Shown: in pieces, positions 36,723-46,404 of the stretch
How the letters are laid out: each line of letters starts with the position of its first letter
Position numbering within the stretch: position 1 is the first letter of the stretch
Source of the DNA: RI-231 sp041394905
GTDB taxonomy: Bacteria; Acidobacteriota; Terriglobia; Bryobacterales; UBA6623
Direction: 5' to 3'
NCBI GenBank assembly: GCA_041394905.1
Contig: JAWKHJ010000008.1
Location: forward strand, 1-64,000
Length of the DNA stretch: 64,000 nucleotides
Position numbers and translations under genes: made by a program
Notes under the pieces: generated by a model
Told to the model about the DNA's origin: nothing
Databases searched by the model: none
The model's input: only the letters and a program-made list of their open reading frames with translations

Positions 36723-38115
36723 GTGCTTGGAGAAGGTCTTGGCTGGTGGGCATTGTGGACTGTTGGAGCGTTTGCTGCGATGCCGCAGCGCGACCGTCCC
36801 GCCAGCCGCGTGGGCGTAGGCGTGAAGGTGGGCGAGGTGACGGACTCTTCCGCCGTCATTTGGACGCGAGTCCCCAAACCCGAAGAGCGTCCGATGGAGG
36901 GCAAGAAGGACCTCAAGCGCTGGTTGCGGCGTCTCTTCTTCGAAGAGGACATGCAGGTCCGATTGCGCTATGGGGTTTCTGAAGACTTTTCGAACGTTCC
37001 TTGGATGCCATGGGAAGACGCGGAGATCGACCATGACGATACGCGGCAGTTCGTGCTCTCGGGTCTAAGAGCGGACACCAAGTATTACTTCGAGATCGAG
37101 GGCGCGGACGAGAGCCGCAGGACCGTCTACGAGGTGCGCCGCGGAAGCTTTCGAACAGCGCCCGCAGCGGATCGCGCGGTTCCGATTCGCTTTACGGTCG
37201 GCACGTGTCAGCGTTACGATCACGTCGATTCTCTTGATGGATTCGTGATCTACGAGTCGATGCGGAAGCTGGATCCGGCCTTCTTCGTGATGACGGGCGA
37301 CTCGGTGTACTACGACCGTGGGCCAATGATCGTAAAGAACGCCGAGATGGCGCGGCTGTGTTGGCGGCAGATGTACACTTTGCCTCGCCTGTTCGACTTT
37401 CATGCCGAGGTTCCGACCTATTGGGAGAAGGACGACCACGACATGGTGGGCGACGACTGCTGGCCGGGCAAGCCGCGCACTCCTTTGGGTGAGATCGACT
37501 ACGAGACCGGGCGCCAGATCTACTACGAGCAAACGCCGCGCCCGCGCGACAAACCCTATCGCACGTTTCGCTGGGGGAAGTTGGTTCAGATTTGGTTGCT
37601 GGAGGTGAGGGACTACCGCTCGCCGAATTCCGCGCCGGACGGGCCCGAAAAGACGATATGGGGCAGGGAACAGAAAGACTGGTTTGTGCAGGGCGTGGCG
37701 CAAAGCGACGCTGTGTGGAAGATCTTCATCAACCCGACTCCTCTCGTCGGGCCGGACCGCGCACTCGACAAGCGCGACAACCACGCCAACAAGGCCTTCA
37801 GAACCGAAGGCTCATGGGCGCGGCGGTGGGCGGCGTCGCAAGGCGACCGCTTTGTGGTTGTGGTCGGCGATCGCCACTGGCAGTACCACTCGGTGGACCC
37901 GAAGACGGGCTTGAATGAGTATGCCTGCGGGCCGGCGAGCGACATGCATGCCGGCGGCAGCCCGGGCTTCGAGCGCAAGCTATCCACCCGCTTCCACCGC
38001 GTGGCCAGCGCGGAGTTCCTTTCGGTGCAGGCCGAGGAGAAGGAGCTACGGATTCCGGCACCACGCCGTCGACAGGACAGTGGTGTACGAGGACGTGCGC
38101 CATTTGCCGGCCTGA
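36723..38115 (+). CDS. PhoD-like phosphodiesterase/alkaline phosphatase
   Basis: About 464 aa. An N-terminal fibronectin-like domain (GVKVGEVTDSSAVIWTRVP, GLRADTKYYFEIEGADESR) precedes the metallophosphatase domain with GTCQRY, MTGDSVYYDRGP, TYWEKDDHDMVGDDCWPG and VVVGDRHWQYHSVDP. The Asp and His residues match the metal ligands of PhoD enzymes, which use Ca2+ and Fe3+ to release phosphate from diesters and monoesters. The expected C-terminus (HHAVDRTVVYEDVRHLPA) is in another frame because of an indel near 38047, so the stop is 38113-38115. The N-terminus (LGWWALWTVGAFAAM) may be a weak signal sequence. Confidence 0.87.
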
Positions 38116-38122
38116 AGCCGGC
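38106..38122. terminator. Bidirectional hairpin between phoD-like and aldolase genes
   Basis: GCCGGC, CTGAA, GCCGGC: a 6-bp stem spanning the last codons of the PhoD-like gene and the gap to the convergent aldolase gene. No T-run follows, so the call is tentative. Confidence 0.35.
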
Positions 38123-38128
38123 TCGACG

Positions 38129-39097
38129 CTACCAGGGTTGTGGGCGTTTGGTGAGACGGCTGACCTTCGGCGCGGACTCTTCGTAGCGCGTTGCGACGAT
38201 CTTGACCCCTTCCGGATGCGCTGCTCGACATTGGTCTTCGTCATCACGTCGAGGAAGGCGATGTTGGCGTCTTTGCACGCCTTCATGATCTTCAGCCGCG
38301 CCTTCTCCACTTCGTCCGGGTACGGCAGGTCATGAATGTCCGGGTAGCCGAGCGAGAGGCCCATGTCGCCGGGGCCCCATTCCGCATAGCCGACCGCGCC
38401 GGGCACGCTGGCGCAGGCTGCAGCGCGTTCTCCAGGCAATACCTGTCTTCGAGTTTGAGGCCGATCAGCACCTCGCCCTGGGGATTGAGGGCCGGACGTC
38501 GGCGCGGCGCATGTATTCCTTGGGCGAGAGACCCCAGACGCTCGAGGCGTGCCCCTGGCCGCCGTTGCCCCGAAGCCCTTCCTGCAAAGGGCCGCCGTCG
38601 ACGCCTTCACGATGGTGCGGGAAGCGCGCGCAGCGTACGAACTCCTCGACGGCCTTCGGGTCGCGCGCATGGCATAGCGTGACGCCATGCACGCCGGCTG
38701 CAAGGATCTGCTGCACAACCCAATGGTTCGAACGCACCGTCTGCGCATCGAGGCCGCTGAAGGGCACGACCACCTGCACGGCGGGCGTGCGGTGGCCGCT
38801 CGCGGTGGGCCCGCCATTGATCAGCCCGCCCATGAATTCGCGTAGCGTGCGCGGATCGAACGGTCCGAACTCCATCTCGTAAATGATGAAGTCGGCCCAA
38901 GTCTTGGCCAAGCGCAGGCCTTCTTCAAATCCGCCTTGGCTGCCGCCGCGGCCTTCGGTGAAGTAGTAGATCGGTTGGTTGGCCGCGAGCAGGTCGATCG
39001 CTTTGTTGATGCGCTTTGGGGCGGGAGTTTGCGCTCGTGCGGACGACGCGAGAACGGCGCCTCCGGCGAGGGCGGCGAGTGCGGTACGGCGATGCAT
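38129..39097 (-). CDS. HpcH/HpaI-family aldolase, exported (frame broken)
   Basis: About 320 aa. A signal peptide (ALAALAGGAVLASSARA) starts at ATG 39097. The class II pyruvate-aldolase barrel follows: TWADFIIYEMEFGPFDP, AGVHGVTLCHARDPKAVEEFV (the metal and substrate region), then after a break near 38490 VGYAEWGPGDMGLSLGYPD, matching the GPxDLSxSxG motif of the family, and IMKACKDANIAFLDV. A last shift near 38207 gives the tail VKIVATRYEESAPKVSRLTKRPQPW with the stop at 38129. The family cleaves 4-hydroxy-2-oxo acids. Exported versions are typical of Acidobacteria, and their substrate is unknown. Confidence 0.83.
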
Positions 39098-39111
39098 CTG
39101 CCCTATGCTAG

Positions 39112-40056
39112 TCAGTCCGCCGAAGTTTCGCCATAAGTCTGGATCTGCTTGTCGACTGGCGGTAAGCTCCGTAGGTAGGCGTGGATGGCGCGTAGATCGT
39201 CATCGGCCATGCCCGAGTATAAAGACCACGGCATGACGGTGTGGTCGTTATCGGTCACGCCTTGGGGCAGTTCTCCGCTTTGGTAGGCGCGGAAGATGCG
39301 GATGAAGTCTTCTGCGTCGTCGGGCACGATTCCCTTGGCGCCGGGCGTCAAGTTGGCTGACCGAACCACGCCCTGCGGCATCGGGAACTCTTCTCCGCCG
39401 GCCAGGTCGTCGAGATGACAGAGCTTGCAGCCGGCGATGGTGGCCATGTACTCGCCGTATTTCACGAGGTCGTCTTGAGCAACGGGTTTGACGACCGCCG
39501 TGACCGGTTTTGGCTCCATGCGGATGAACATGTTGACGGGAAAGTTTACGTAATTGGGCGGAGCTGCTTTGCGCTGCGCCGGAATGGACCGGATGTACGC
39601 AATGATCGAGTAGGCGTCCTCGTCCGGCAGGCGGCGGTAGGCGGAGTAGGGCATCATCGGGAACAGCGTCTCGCCGTGGTTGTCAACCCCTTCGCGGACG
39701 GCGCGTAGAATTTCGTCGTCCGACCATGCGCCGATTCCGGTTTCGGCGTCCGGAGTGATGTTCGGCGCACAGACGTGGCCTGGAAAACCCATCTCTTCGG
39801 TGAAGCATTCGCCGCCTGCGCCTTCCGGGCCGATCTTGGGGTGTGCGCGTTTTGTGGTGTCTTTTTCAGTGTGACAGGCGAAACAGACGACGACATTATT
39901 GACCAAGTACTCGCCGCGCGCGAGGCGTTCCGGAGTCGTTTCAATCTTCAGGGCGGTGGCGGCTCGCTTCGCCGGACGCAGTGCTAACAGAAACACGGCT
40001 CCGCCGGCGATCACGCCGAGCAAGGCCATGACGAGGAGCAGGATCACGCGCTTCAT
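39112..40056 (-). CDS. Dihaem c-type cytochrome, membrane-anchored
   Basis: An intact 314-aa protein. One N-terminal membrane helix (ILLLVMALLGVIAGGAVFLLAL) is followed by two cytochrome c domains with CFACH and CKLCH haem-binding motifs. Likely axial Met or partner regions are MMPYSAYRRLPDEDAYSIIAYIRS and VMPWSLYSGMADDDLRAIHAYLRS, the typical '(M)P...LxDxDxxAIxAYLRSLP' ending of each domain. It resembles the cytochrome subunits that accept electrons from exported alcohol or aldehyde dehydrogenases. It lies 14 nt downstream of nothing on its strand and precedes the aldolase gene by 14 nt, so the two may be co-transcribed. Confidence 0.9.
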   Translation of the reverse strand: MKRVILLLVMALLGVIAGGAVFLLALRPAKRAATALKIETTPERLARGEYLVNNVVVCFACHTEKDTTKRAHPKIGPEGAGGECFTEEMGFPGHVCAPNITPDAETGIGAWSDDEILRAVREGVDNHGETLFPMMPYSAYRRLPDEDAYSIIAYIRSIPAQRKAAPPNYVNFPVNMFIRMEPKPVTAVVKPVAQDDLVKYGEYMATIAGCKLCHLDDLAGGEEFPMPQGVVRSANLTPGAKGIVPDDAEDFIRIFRAYQSGELPQGVTDNDHTVMPWSLYSGMADDDLRAIHAYLRSLPPVDKQIQTYGETSAD

Positions 40057-40154
40057 TCCCGTATAGTTTTCTCATCCGGACGAAAAAGTACAAGCCGGGT
40101 TTCCGCCTAGTTCGGCCGGTCCCGATCCCGGTATGCAAGGCTGAGCGCGATGCG

Positions 40155-42602
40155 CTAGCGGTTGAACAGGAATGCGTTGGAGTTGACGAGCGCCCAGAGC
40201 AGGTCTTGGGCTTGTCTGGCCCGGCCGCGTTTGGCTCCGAGGTAGGTCAACGCCTTGTCGCGCTCTTCCGCCGTGGGCTTGCGCGAGAGCGCCGCCAGAT
40301 AGAGCTCGTCAATGAGCTCGCGGTCGCTTGCCCCCGCCAGTAGCGCCTTCGCGATGCGGCCTTCCGGGTCGGCGATGGCTTGTCCCATAGTCGGGCCGTT
40401 GATCAGGTTCATCGCTTGGGGCAGGCTGACGTCGCCGCGGCGCTCGCACTCGCACGAGGACTCGCGCTCGGGCCGGCCGAACATGTCGAGGAACGTCGCA
40501 CTACCCGCGGAGTCCATGCCGGCGTGGGGGTCGGGCAACTGCTGCGCCGTGAAGCCCTCGGGCAGGTCTTCGAACTCGGGCCGCGAGCCAGTGGCAATGG
40601 TCAGGGCGTCGAGCAGTGACTCGGCGGGCAGCCGCCGCGGGATGAAGTGCGAGAAGTTCGTCTCGTCGCCGGCGTTCCACTCGTTTGTTTCAATCGAAGC
40701 CTGATAAGTGCGTGAGCTCACGATGCGCCGGATGATGTGGCGCATGTCGAAACCGTGCTCGATGAAGTCTTTCTCCAACGCATCGAGCAGCGCCGCGTTC
40801 ACCGGCGGGTTGGAGGCGCGAATGTCGTCGACCGGCTCGATGATGCCGCGATGGAAGAAATAGCTCCACAGACGATTGACGATGGCTTTGGCGAAGTAGG
40901 GATTCTTCTCCGAAGTGAGCCACGCGGCAAGCTCGGCGCGCCGGTCGGTGAGCGAGCCGATAGGCGGCGCCCCGGCGGTGGCGAGCAGGTACTCGGGTGC
41001 GATCTCCCGTCCGTCCTTGGGATGCTTCATGCGCGCCTTTTCGCGCTTGAGGTAGACGATCTGCTCGTCGGAGTCGAACCCGGGCCGCATGCCGACGGCG
41101 GCGAAGAATGCCGAGAGCTGATAGTACTGATTCTGCGTCCAGCGCTCGAAGGGGTGGTCGTGGCACTGCGCACAGACCATGCGCACGCCAAGGAAGAGCT
41201 GCGTGGTGTTCTCCATCGCAACCTTCGGGTTATCGTTCACGCGGAAGAAGTTGGCTGCAGGCTGGTCGTAGGTGGAGCCGACCGAGGTGAGCATCTCGCG
41301 CACGAACTTGTCGTAGGGGGTGTTCTCCTGGATGGCGTCGCGAATCCACTGGCGGAAGGCCCAAAGGCCTTTTTCGCCCAGATGGTCGCGGTTGGATTGC
41401 AGCAAGTCGCCCCACTTGAGCGTCCAGTGGTCGACGAAGCCGGGCGAGCCGATGAGCTGGTCGATCAGCTTGCGGCGCTTGATTTGCGAGCGCTCTGGGT
41501 CGTCGAGAAAGGCGTGGGCCTGCTCGAGCGTGGGCGGCGCGCCGGTCAGATCAAGGTAGACGCGGCGCAGGAAGCTCGCTTCGTCGGCGAGCGGGGAGGG
41601 TTGAATCTTGAGCTTTGCGAGCTTGGCGTCGATGTGCTCGTCAATGTAGTTGAGCTGGGTAAGTTGGTGGAACTCGAAGCCGGGCTTGGGGTTGAGCACG
41701 GTGACCGGCACGGTGACGAACTTGCCTTCGTAGCGAACCATCAACGTGGCTTCGCCGATGCGCTTACCCGTCACCAGATCGCCTGCCACTCCGGCAACGC
41801 TGGTCTCGTTCGATTCGATGACGGCTTCTCGCGAGACGTCGCGCATCGATCCGTCGGCGTAGTGCGCCAGCACGACCAAGCGGCGTTCGAGGCCGGGCTC
41901 CGGCATGGACATCTCGCCTGCGGGAAAGACCTCGAGCGAGGCAACGGAGTCCTTTTCGGGGTCGCCAAAAGGCACGCCTTCGCTGATCCAATCGAAGATC
42001 GTCTGGTAGTAGCGCGAGTCTTTCTCAAAGCGTAGGCCGCCTTCGTGCGGCGCCTGCTGGGTAGGCTTGGCGAGCATGAGGCTCTCGGCGGGCGCGGCGC
42101 GGTTGAAGCGGCGGCCGGAGATGTCGAACAGCAGCGCGCGGTAGTCGAAGTCAGGGTCGTAGCCGCGCAGCGAAAGCTTGAAGCCGTTCTTGCCCTTGGC
42201 CGAGCCATGGCAGGGGCCTGAGGTGCAGCCCGCCTTGTTGAGAATCGGCATCACGTCGCGGATGAAGTTCGGCTTGGCTTGGCTGTCGAGTGCGGCGATG
42301 TCGACGGGCAACTCGACCGACTGTCCCGCGGCAGAGATGCGGATGACGCCCGAGCCCGCCTCGATGGGTATGAAGACGCCATCGTCGCTGCGTTCGACGA
42401 TCGCCGGCGTCTGGTATTCGGCGGTATCGGTCAGGTCGATGACCGAGCCGTCCGAAGCGTGGCCGAGTATTACCGCCTTGCGGCCCGTGGCGTTGGAGAA
42501 CTCCAGTTGCGCCGGCTGCGCCTCGATGCGGTCGATCGTTCTGTCGGCAGCGCTCGAGGCGGCGACGCTCAGCAGCAGGGCGATTAGGATTCGTGGCGTC
42601 AT
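40155..42602 (-). CDS. DUF1549/DUF1553 protein, second copy
   Basis: An intact 815-aa protein with a signal peptide (LIALLLSVAASSA), an N-terminal Ig-like part (RKAVILGHASDGSVIDLTDTAEY), a PSCyt1-like segment with a modified haem-type motif (CTSGPCHGSAKGKNGFKLSLRGYDP), and another Ig-like stretch. DUF1549 (VDHWTLKWGDLLQSNRDHLGEKG, MVCAQCHDHPFERW) and DUF1553 (IVNRLWSYFFHRGIIEPVDDIRASNPP, ESLLDALTIATG, MNLINGPTMGQAI) follow. Unlike the copy at 5712, no DUF1501 gene follows; the neighbours are a PPC-domain protein and a WD40-cytochrome protein on the same strand. The absence of frame breaks over 2.4 kb is notable. Confidence 0.93.
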   Translation of the reverse strand: MTPRILIALLLSVAASSAADRTIDRIEAQPAQLEFSNATGRKAVILGHASDGSVIDLTDTAEYQTPAIVERSDDGVFIPIEAGSGVIRISAAGQSVELPVDIAALDSQAKPNFIRDVMPILNKAGCTSGPCHGSAKGKNGFKLSLRGYDPDFDYRALLFDISGRRFNRAAPAESLMLAKPTQQAPHEGGLRFEKDSRYYQTIFDWISEGVPFGDPEKDSVASLEVFPAGEMSMPEPGLERRLVVLAHYADGSMRDVSREAVIESNETSVAGVAGDLVTGKRIGEATLMVRYEGKFVTVPVTVLNPKPGFEFHQLTQLNYIDEHIDAKLAKLKIQPSPLADEASFLRRVYLDLTGAPPTLEQAHAFLDDPERSQIKRRKLIDQLIGSPGFVDHWTLKWGDLLQSNRDHLGEKGLWAFRQWIRDAIQENTPYDKFVREMLTSVGSTYDQPAANFFRVNDNPKVAMENTTQLFLGVRMVCAQCHDHPFERWTQNQYYQLSAFFAAVGMRPGFDSDEQIVYLKREKARMKHPKDGREIAPEYLLATAGAPPIGSLTDRRAELAAWLTSEKNPYFAKAIVNRLWSYFFHRGIIEPVDDIRASNPPVNAALLDALEKDFIEHGFDMRHIIRRIVSSRTYQASIETNEWNAGDETNFSHFIPRRLPAESLLDALTIATGSRPEFEDLPEGFTAQQLPDPHAGMDSAGSATFLDMFGRPERESSCECERRGDVSLPQAMNLINGPTMGQAIADPEGRIAKALLAGASDRELIDELYLAALSRKPTAEERDKALTYLGAKRGRARQAQDLLWALVNSNAFLFNR

Positions 42603-42616
42603 CGTCGTTGTCTCGT

Positions 42617-45006
42617 CTACTTGTCGGACGCCATGGCGGCGCCTTTCACCGTAAGCGCCGCCTCGACCGGCGGGATGTTGTACGGCGTCTGTTGGGTGTC
42701 GCGGCCGGCGAGGTAAGAGGTCGCCGCGAGCTCGATCGGGTAGTCCCCCGGCTCGACGTTCTGGCCCGCCGTGCAGGACAGCTCATACCGGCTCGCGTCG
42801 CCTTCGAGCGTTACCTCGGAGCATTCGACTTCGAGCGGCAGGTTGGTCGCCTTGAGCTTGACGACGCTCTTGAACTCTGGATCGCGCCGGAACACGCCAG
42901 AGATGACGGCCTTGCCTTTCGGCTCGATGGGAACCGGTTCCGCGGGGGCCTCGATAGCGTAGCCTTGCACGACTTCGAAGAGCATCATCGGCGAATAGAT
43001 CCGCTGGCGGCGACCGTTGATCATCGCGTCGGCGGAGAGTGTCAGGTCGAAGGTCATCTCGGGCGTGCCCATGGTGGTGAACAGCTCGTAGACGCCTTTC
43101 TTCTGACCTTTTTGACGTTGGCCCCGCCCAGTACGCGAATATTGCCGACGATAGGCAGCGAGCCGACATTGACCGTACCGTCTGGGCGCAGCGACGGATC
43201 TTCAGATCGGAACTCCCACTCGATGTTGTGGACCATGCCCTGGATGAGCTTGATCCGTTTGGGCGAGATGAGTTCGATCGAAGCCGGCAGGGCGTCGCTC
43301 ACGCGACCGGTCAAATCTTCGGCAAGCCAAGGCATGGCGACAGCGCGCTGGCCGCGTCCGGAGACGCCGGCGACCATGCCCGGCGCCGTGGCGCGTCGGC
43401 GTACGACCGTGCCGTCGGGCAGTGTGGCCTCGCCCCACACTTCGAGCGTGAAGGGTTCCGGTGCAGCGTCCTTGTCGGCGGTTAGTACGAACATGCCGCG
43501 CCGCGAATCGCGGCGTGTGGTCATGCCGCCGAATTCGGCAGGAATATGTCCACCTTGGACGCTGACGCCAGCCGGAGCGTTGGCGACGGAAAGCTGGACC
43601 GGGCCTTCAAAGCCGCGTCGGTCGAGCGTGACGTCGATCTGTTCCACGCCGCCGCGCGGGATGTTCACGTACGGATCGTTGAGCGTCAGGGTGAAATCCG
43701 GTGGCTGGCGGCGCGCAGTCAGCTGGTAGCCATACTCGGGGCCGCCGCGGCCGAGCAGGTCCTCGACGGTAATTTCAAGCGCGGTCACGCCGTCCGGGAC
43801 TGTCAAGGCGATGTAGGGATCGCCTGCCGAGTCGCTGTTCGAGACGATGTTCGACAGCGGCGTTTCGGGCTCCTGGTCTCCCGCCGAAGCGAGCTTCTTG
43901 CCGCTTTGGTCCGAGACAGTGAGCAGGGCGTAGAGCCGCGACAGGCCGGTTTCGCCTGCGCGTGTTTCGAGCATCCAGCTCTCTCCCGGCTTCACTGCTA
44001 GCTGGTAAGAATCGCGCTCACCCGCTGTGCCGATGCGTCCGTTCATTAGCGTGTCGGGTTCGAGCTCGTGCGGGCCGTTGCCGCCGGGCTCCATCGCTTG
44101 CGGTTCCTCGGTCAGGGCGATCGGGAGAGGCAGCGAAACGGCGTCGCCTTCGAGATGGGCCTGCGCCCAGCGTGCGTCCGAGGCAGGCAACCGTACCGTT
44201 TGCGGCTTGTCCAAGTTGCCGCCGAGTAGCTGCAACTCCAGCGCTTCGCCGCGGCGTCCGCTGACTGGGAAGGCTGCTCCAGCGTACTGGAATCGTCCGA
44301 CGGCGAGACGGTAGAAGTCGAGACGCTGCTCGCTGAAGCGGGCGTCCTGCACCCAGATGGAGTACTCGCCGTCGGATGGTAGGGTCAGGCTCAACCGCGC
44401 GTCGGCTTGGATGCCTGGGGCGTCGTTATTGCGCGCAAGCAGCTTACCCTCGGCGTCGCGCACTTCGAGCACGGGGTCGATGGCGGAGCCGATGCGGCGC
44501 GCCTGAACCTCGACGTCGAGCGCTTGCCCCTTCTTGCCATGGATGCGGTAGACGTCGCGGTCGGGGCCGCGCAGGGTCCCATTGACGGTGCGTGGCAGCT
44601 CGATCGCCTGTGCTTTCGCCGCGTTGTCGTTCAGCGGTGTCTGTTCGTCGAGCAGCGCTTCTTCTTCGGTGGTTTCTGGGAACGGGCCGACTGTAAAGAG
44701 CAGGATGTTGGAGACGCCTTCGTTGGTTTCGATTCGCAGAGGGTAGGCGCCCGTGCGCGCATCCGCGTCGATTTCGACCAGGTAAGGGCGGCGCCGGTCG
44801 CCGCCGGTCTCGACCGTCAGCGGCGTGAAAGCTCCCGGTACTTCGCCCAAGATTTTCATGTCTCCGCCGAGGCCTGCGCCGACGATTTCGAGGCGCACCG
44901 TCGATCCGGCTTGGCCGCCCGGAGGGTCGAGACGCGCGAGCGTCGGTCCGGCCGCGTGGAGCGCCAGCGGCGTCAGAAACAAACAGCATGCGAAGAGTTT
45001 CCGCAT
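42617..45006 (-). CDS. Exported PPC-domain protein (one frame break)
   Basis: About 795 aa starting at ATG 45006 with a signal peptide (KLFACCLFLTPLALHA). An IPT-like module (PTLARLDPPGGQAGSTVRLEIVGAGLGGDMKI) comes first, then PPC (bacterial pre-peptidase C-terminal) modules: RDVYRIHGKKGQALDVEVQARRIGSAIDPVLEVRDAEGKLLA and ERDSYQLAVKPGESWMLETRAGETG. Beta-sandwich stretches follow to the end (AALTVKGAAMASDK). A shift near 43105 joins the two halves at KKGVYELFTTMGTPEMTFDL. Such proteins accompany DUF1549/DUF1553 and WD40 proteins, and a surface-binding or structural role is inferred. It lies 14 nt before the DUF1549/1553 gene and only 4 nt after the WD40 gene. Confidence 0.87.
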
Positions 45007-45010
45007 CGCG

Positions 45011-46350
45011 TTACCTCTTGGCCACCGTCTCGAGCGGGGTGGAGGAGAACTCCTCCGCCAGCTCGCCCGTCGGCGCGTCAAACAAACGAACCTCGCCGTC
45101 AAAGCCGGCCGCGGCCAGTCGCTTGCCGTCGGGAGAAAAGCTCAGCACGAACACGCCGGGCCCGGTTTTGCATTTTGCGATGAGGGCGGCAGTTTCGGTG
45201 TCGTAGATCGTGACTTCGGGCGACATCCCGCCCACGGCGATGCGGCCTCCGTCAGGGGAAAAGGCCAGCGCGTGGATGCGGCCTTGCTGTTCGGGGTATT
45301 CGCGCACGAGCGTTTGATCGTCGGCGATCTTGAGGGCGCGGGGACGATCCATCAGATAGAGATACGGCACGCGGTCTTCGCCGCCGATCAGCACTTGATC
45401 GCGCCGCGGATGCCGCTTGACGGCGTAGAGCATGTCGCGCAACAGGTTGACGTTTTCCAGGAACGCTCCGGTCGAGGCGTCGGCTAGCTTGGCGGCGCGG
45501 TCGCGGCCCACGGTCACGATGCGTTGCCCGTCGATGCCGAAGGCTGCGTCGAGCACCCAGTCCTCGTGGTAGCCGGCGCGTACGACTTCTTTGCCGGTCT
45601 CGAGGTCGAGCACGCGCACGGTCTTGTCCGGCAGCCCGACGACCACACGCTTTGCGTCGGGCGAGAGCGCGCCGCCGAAGAGCGTGTCGGCGCCGACGAG
45701 GATGGAGCGCTCGAGCTCACGTTTGTCGACGTCCCAAACCTGCACTTCGCCGAATTTTGCCGGGGCGCCGCCCACGGCGACGAGTCGTTTGCTGTCCTTG
45801 CTGAAGGCGACAGCGGAAATTTTCTCCGAGCGGCCAAGTAGACGCGCAGCGACGGCCGAGCCGTCGGCATTGTGGAGCAAAACCTCGCGATAGCCGCCGA
45901 CGGCGAGCCATTTCCCGTCGGGCGAGAAGGACATGCCGGTGATGACGGGGGGCTGGGTATAAAGCGGTGGCGTCTTGGGCGCCTGCGGCGCGCGGGCCTC
46001 AGCCGGCGTGTCGTCGACCGCGCCTTCGGCGATCCAGGCGCGGAGGCGTGCGATGTCGGAGTCGGGCAAAGGCTCGCCGCCCATGGGCATGCGCGGTTCG
46101 ACGATGCCGCTGACGTACTGGAATATCGGACTTTCCTCGGCCGCGCCGGGTTTGATGGCCGGTCCGTGCTTGCGCCGCCCTTGAGTACGGCGGCGTAATC
46201 GGTGAGCGCAAGGCCGCTCATCGGGTTGCCCGGTTGGTGGCATCCGGCACAGGATTTCTGCAGGATTGGGCGGACGTCGTTGTAAAAACTGACGCCTTCG
46301 GCCCGCGCGCTGACAGCGGCGAGCGCCAGGAAGAGGAAACCGAAACGCAT
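45011..46350 (-). CDS. Exported cytochrome c-domain and WD40 propeller protein (one frame break)
   Basis: About 445 aa. A signal peptide (GFLFLALAAVSARA) precedes a planctomycete cytochrome c domain with CAGCH, followed after a break near 46170 by FQYVSGIVEPRMPMGGEPLPDSDIARLRAWIAEGA. The rest is a seven-bladed WD40 propeller (VITGMSFSPDGKWLAVGGYREVLLHNADGS, GEVQVWDVDKRE, KTVRVLDLETGKEVVRAGYHEDWVLDAAFGIDG, IHALAFSPDGGRIAVGGMSPEVTIYD, FVLSFSPDGKRLAAAGFDGEVRLFD). It heads the WD40-PPC-DUF1549/1553 operon, a layout common in Planctomycetes and Acidobacteria, where the complex is thought to handle polymeric substrates at the cell surface. Confidence 0.9.
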
Positions 46351-46404
46351 AAGCGGCGGAAAGTCGCTCGCTATTCTACACCCTCCCGGGCTCGGCCCCG
46401 CCTG

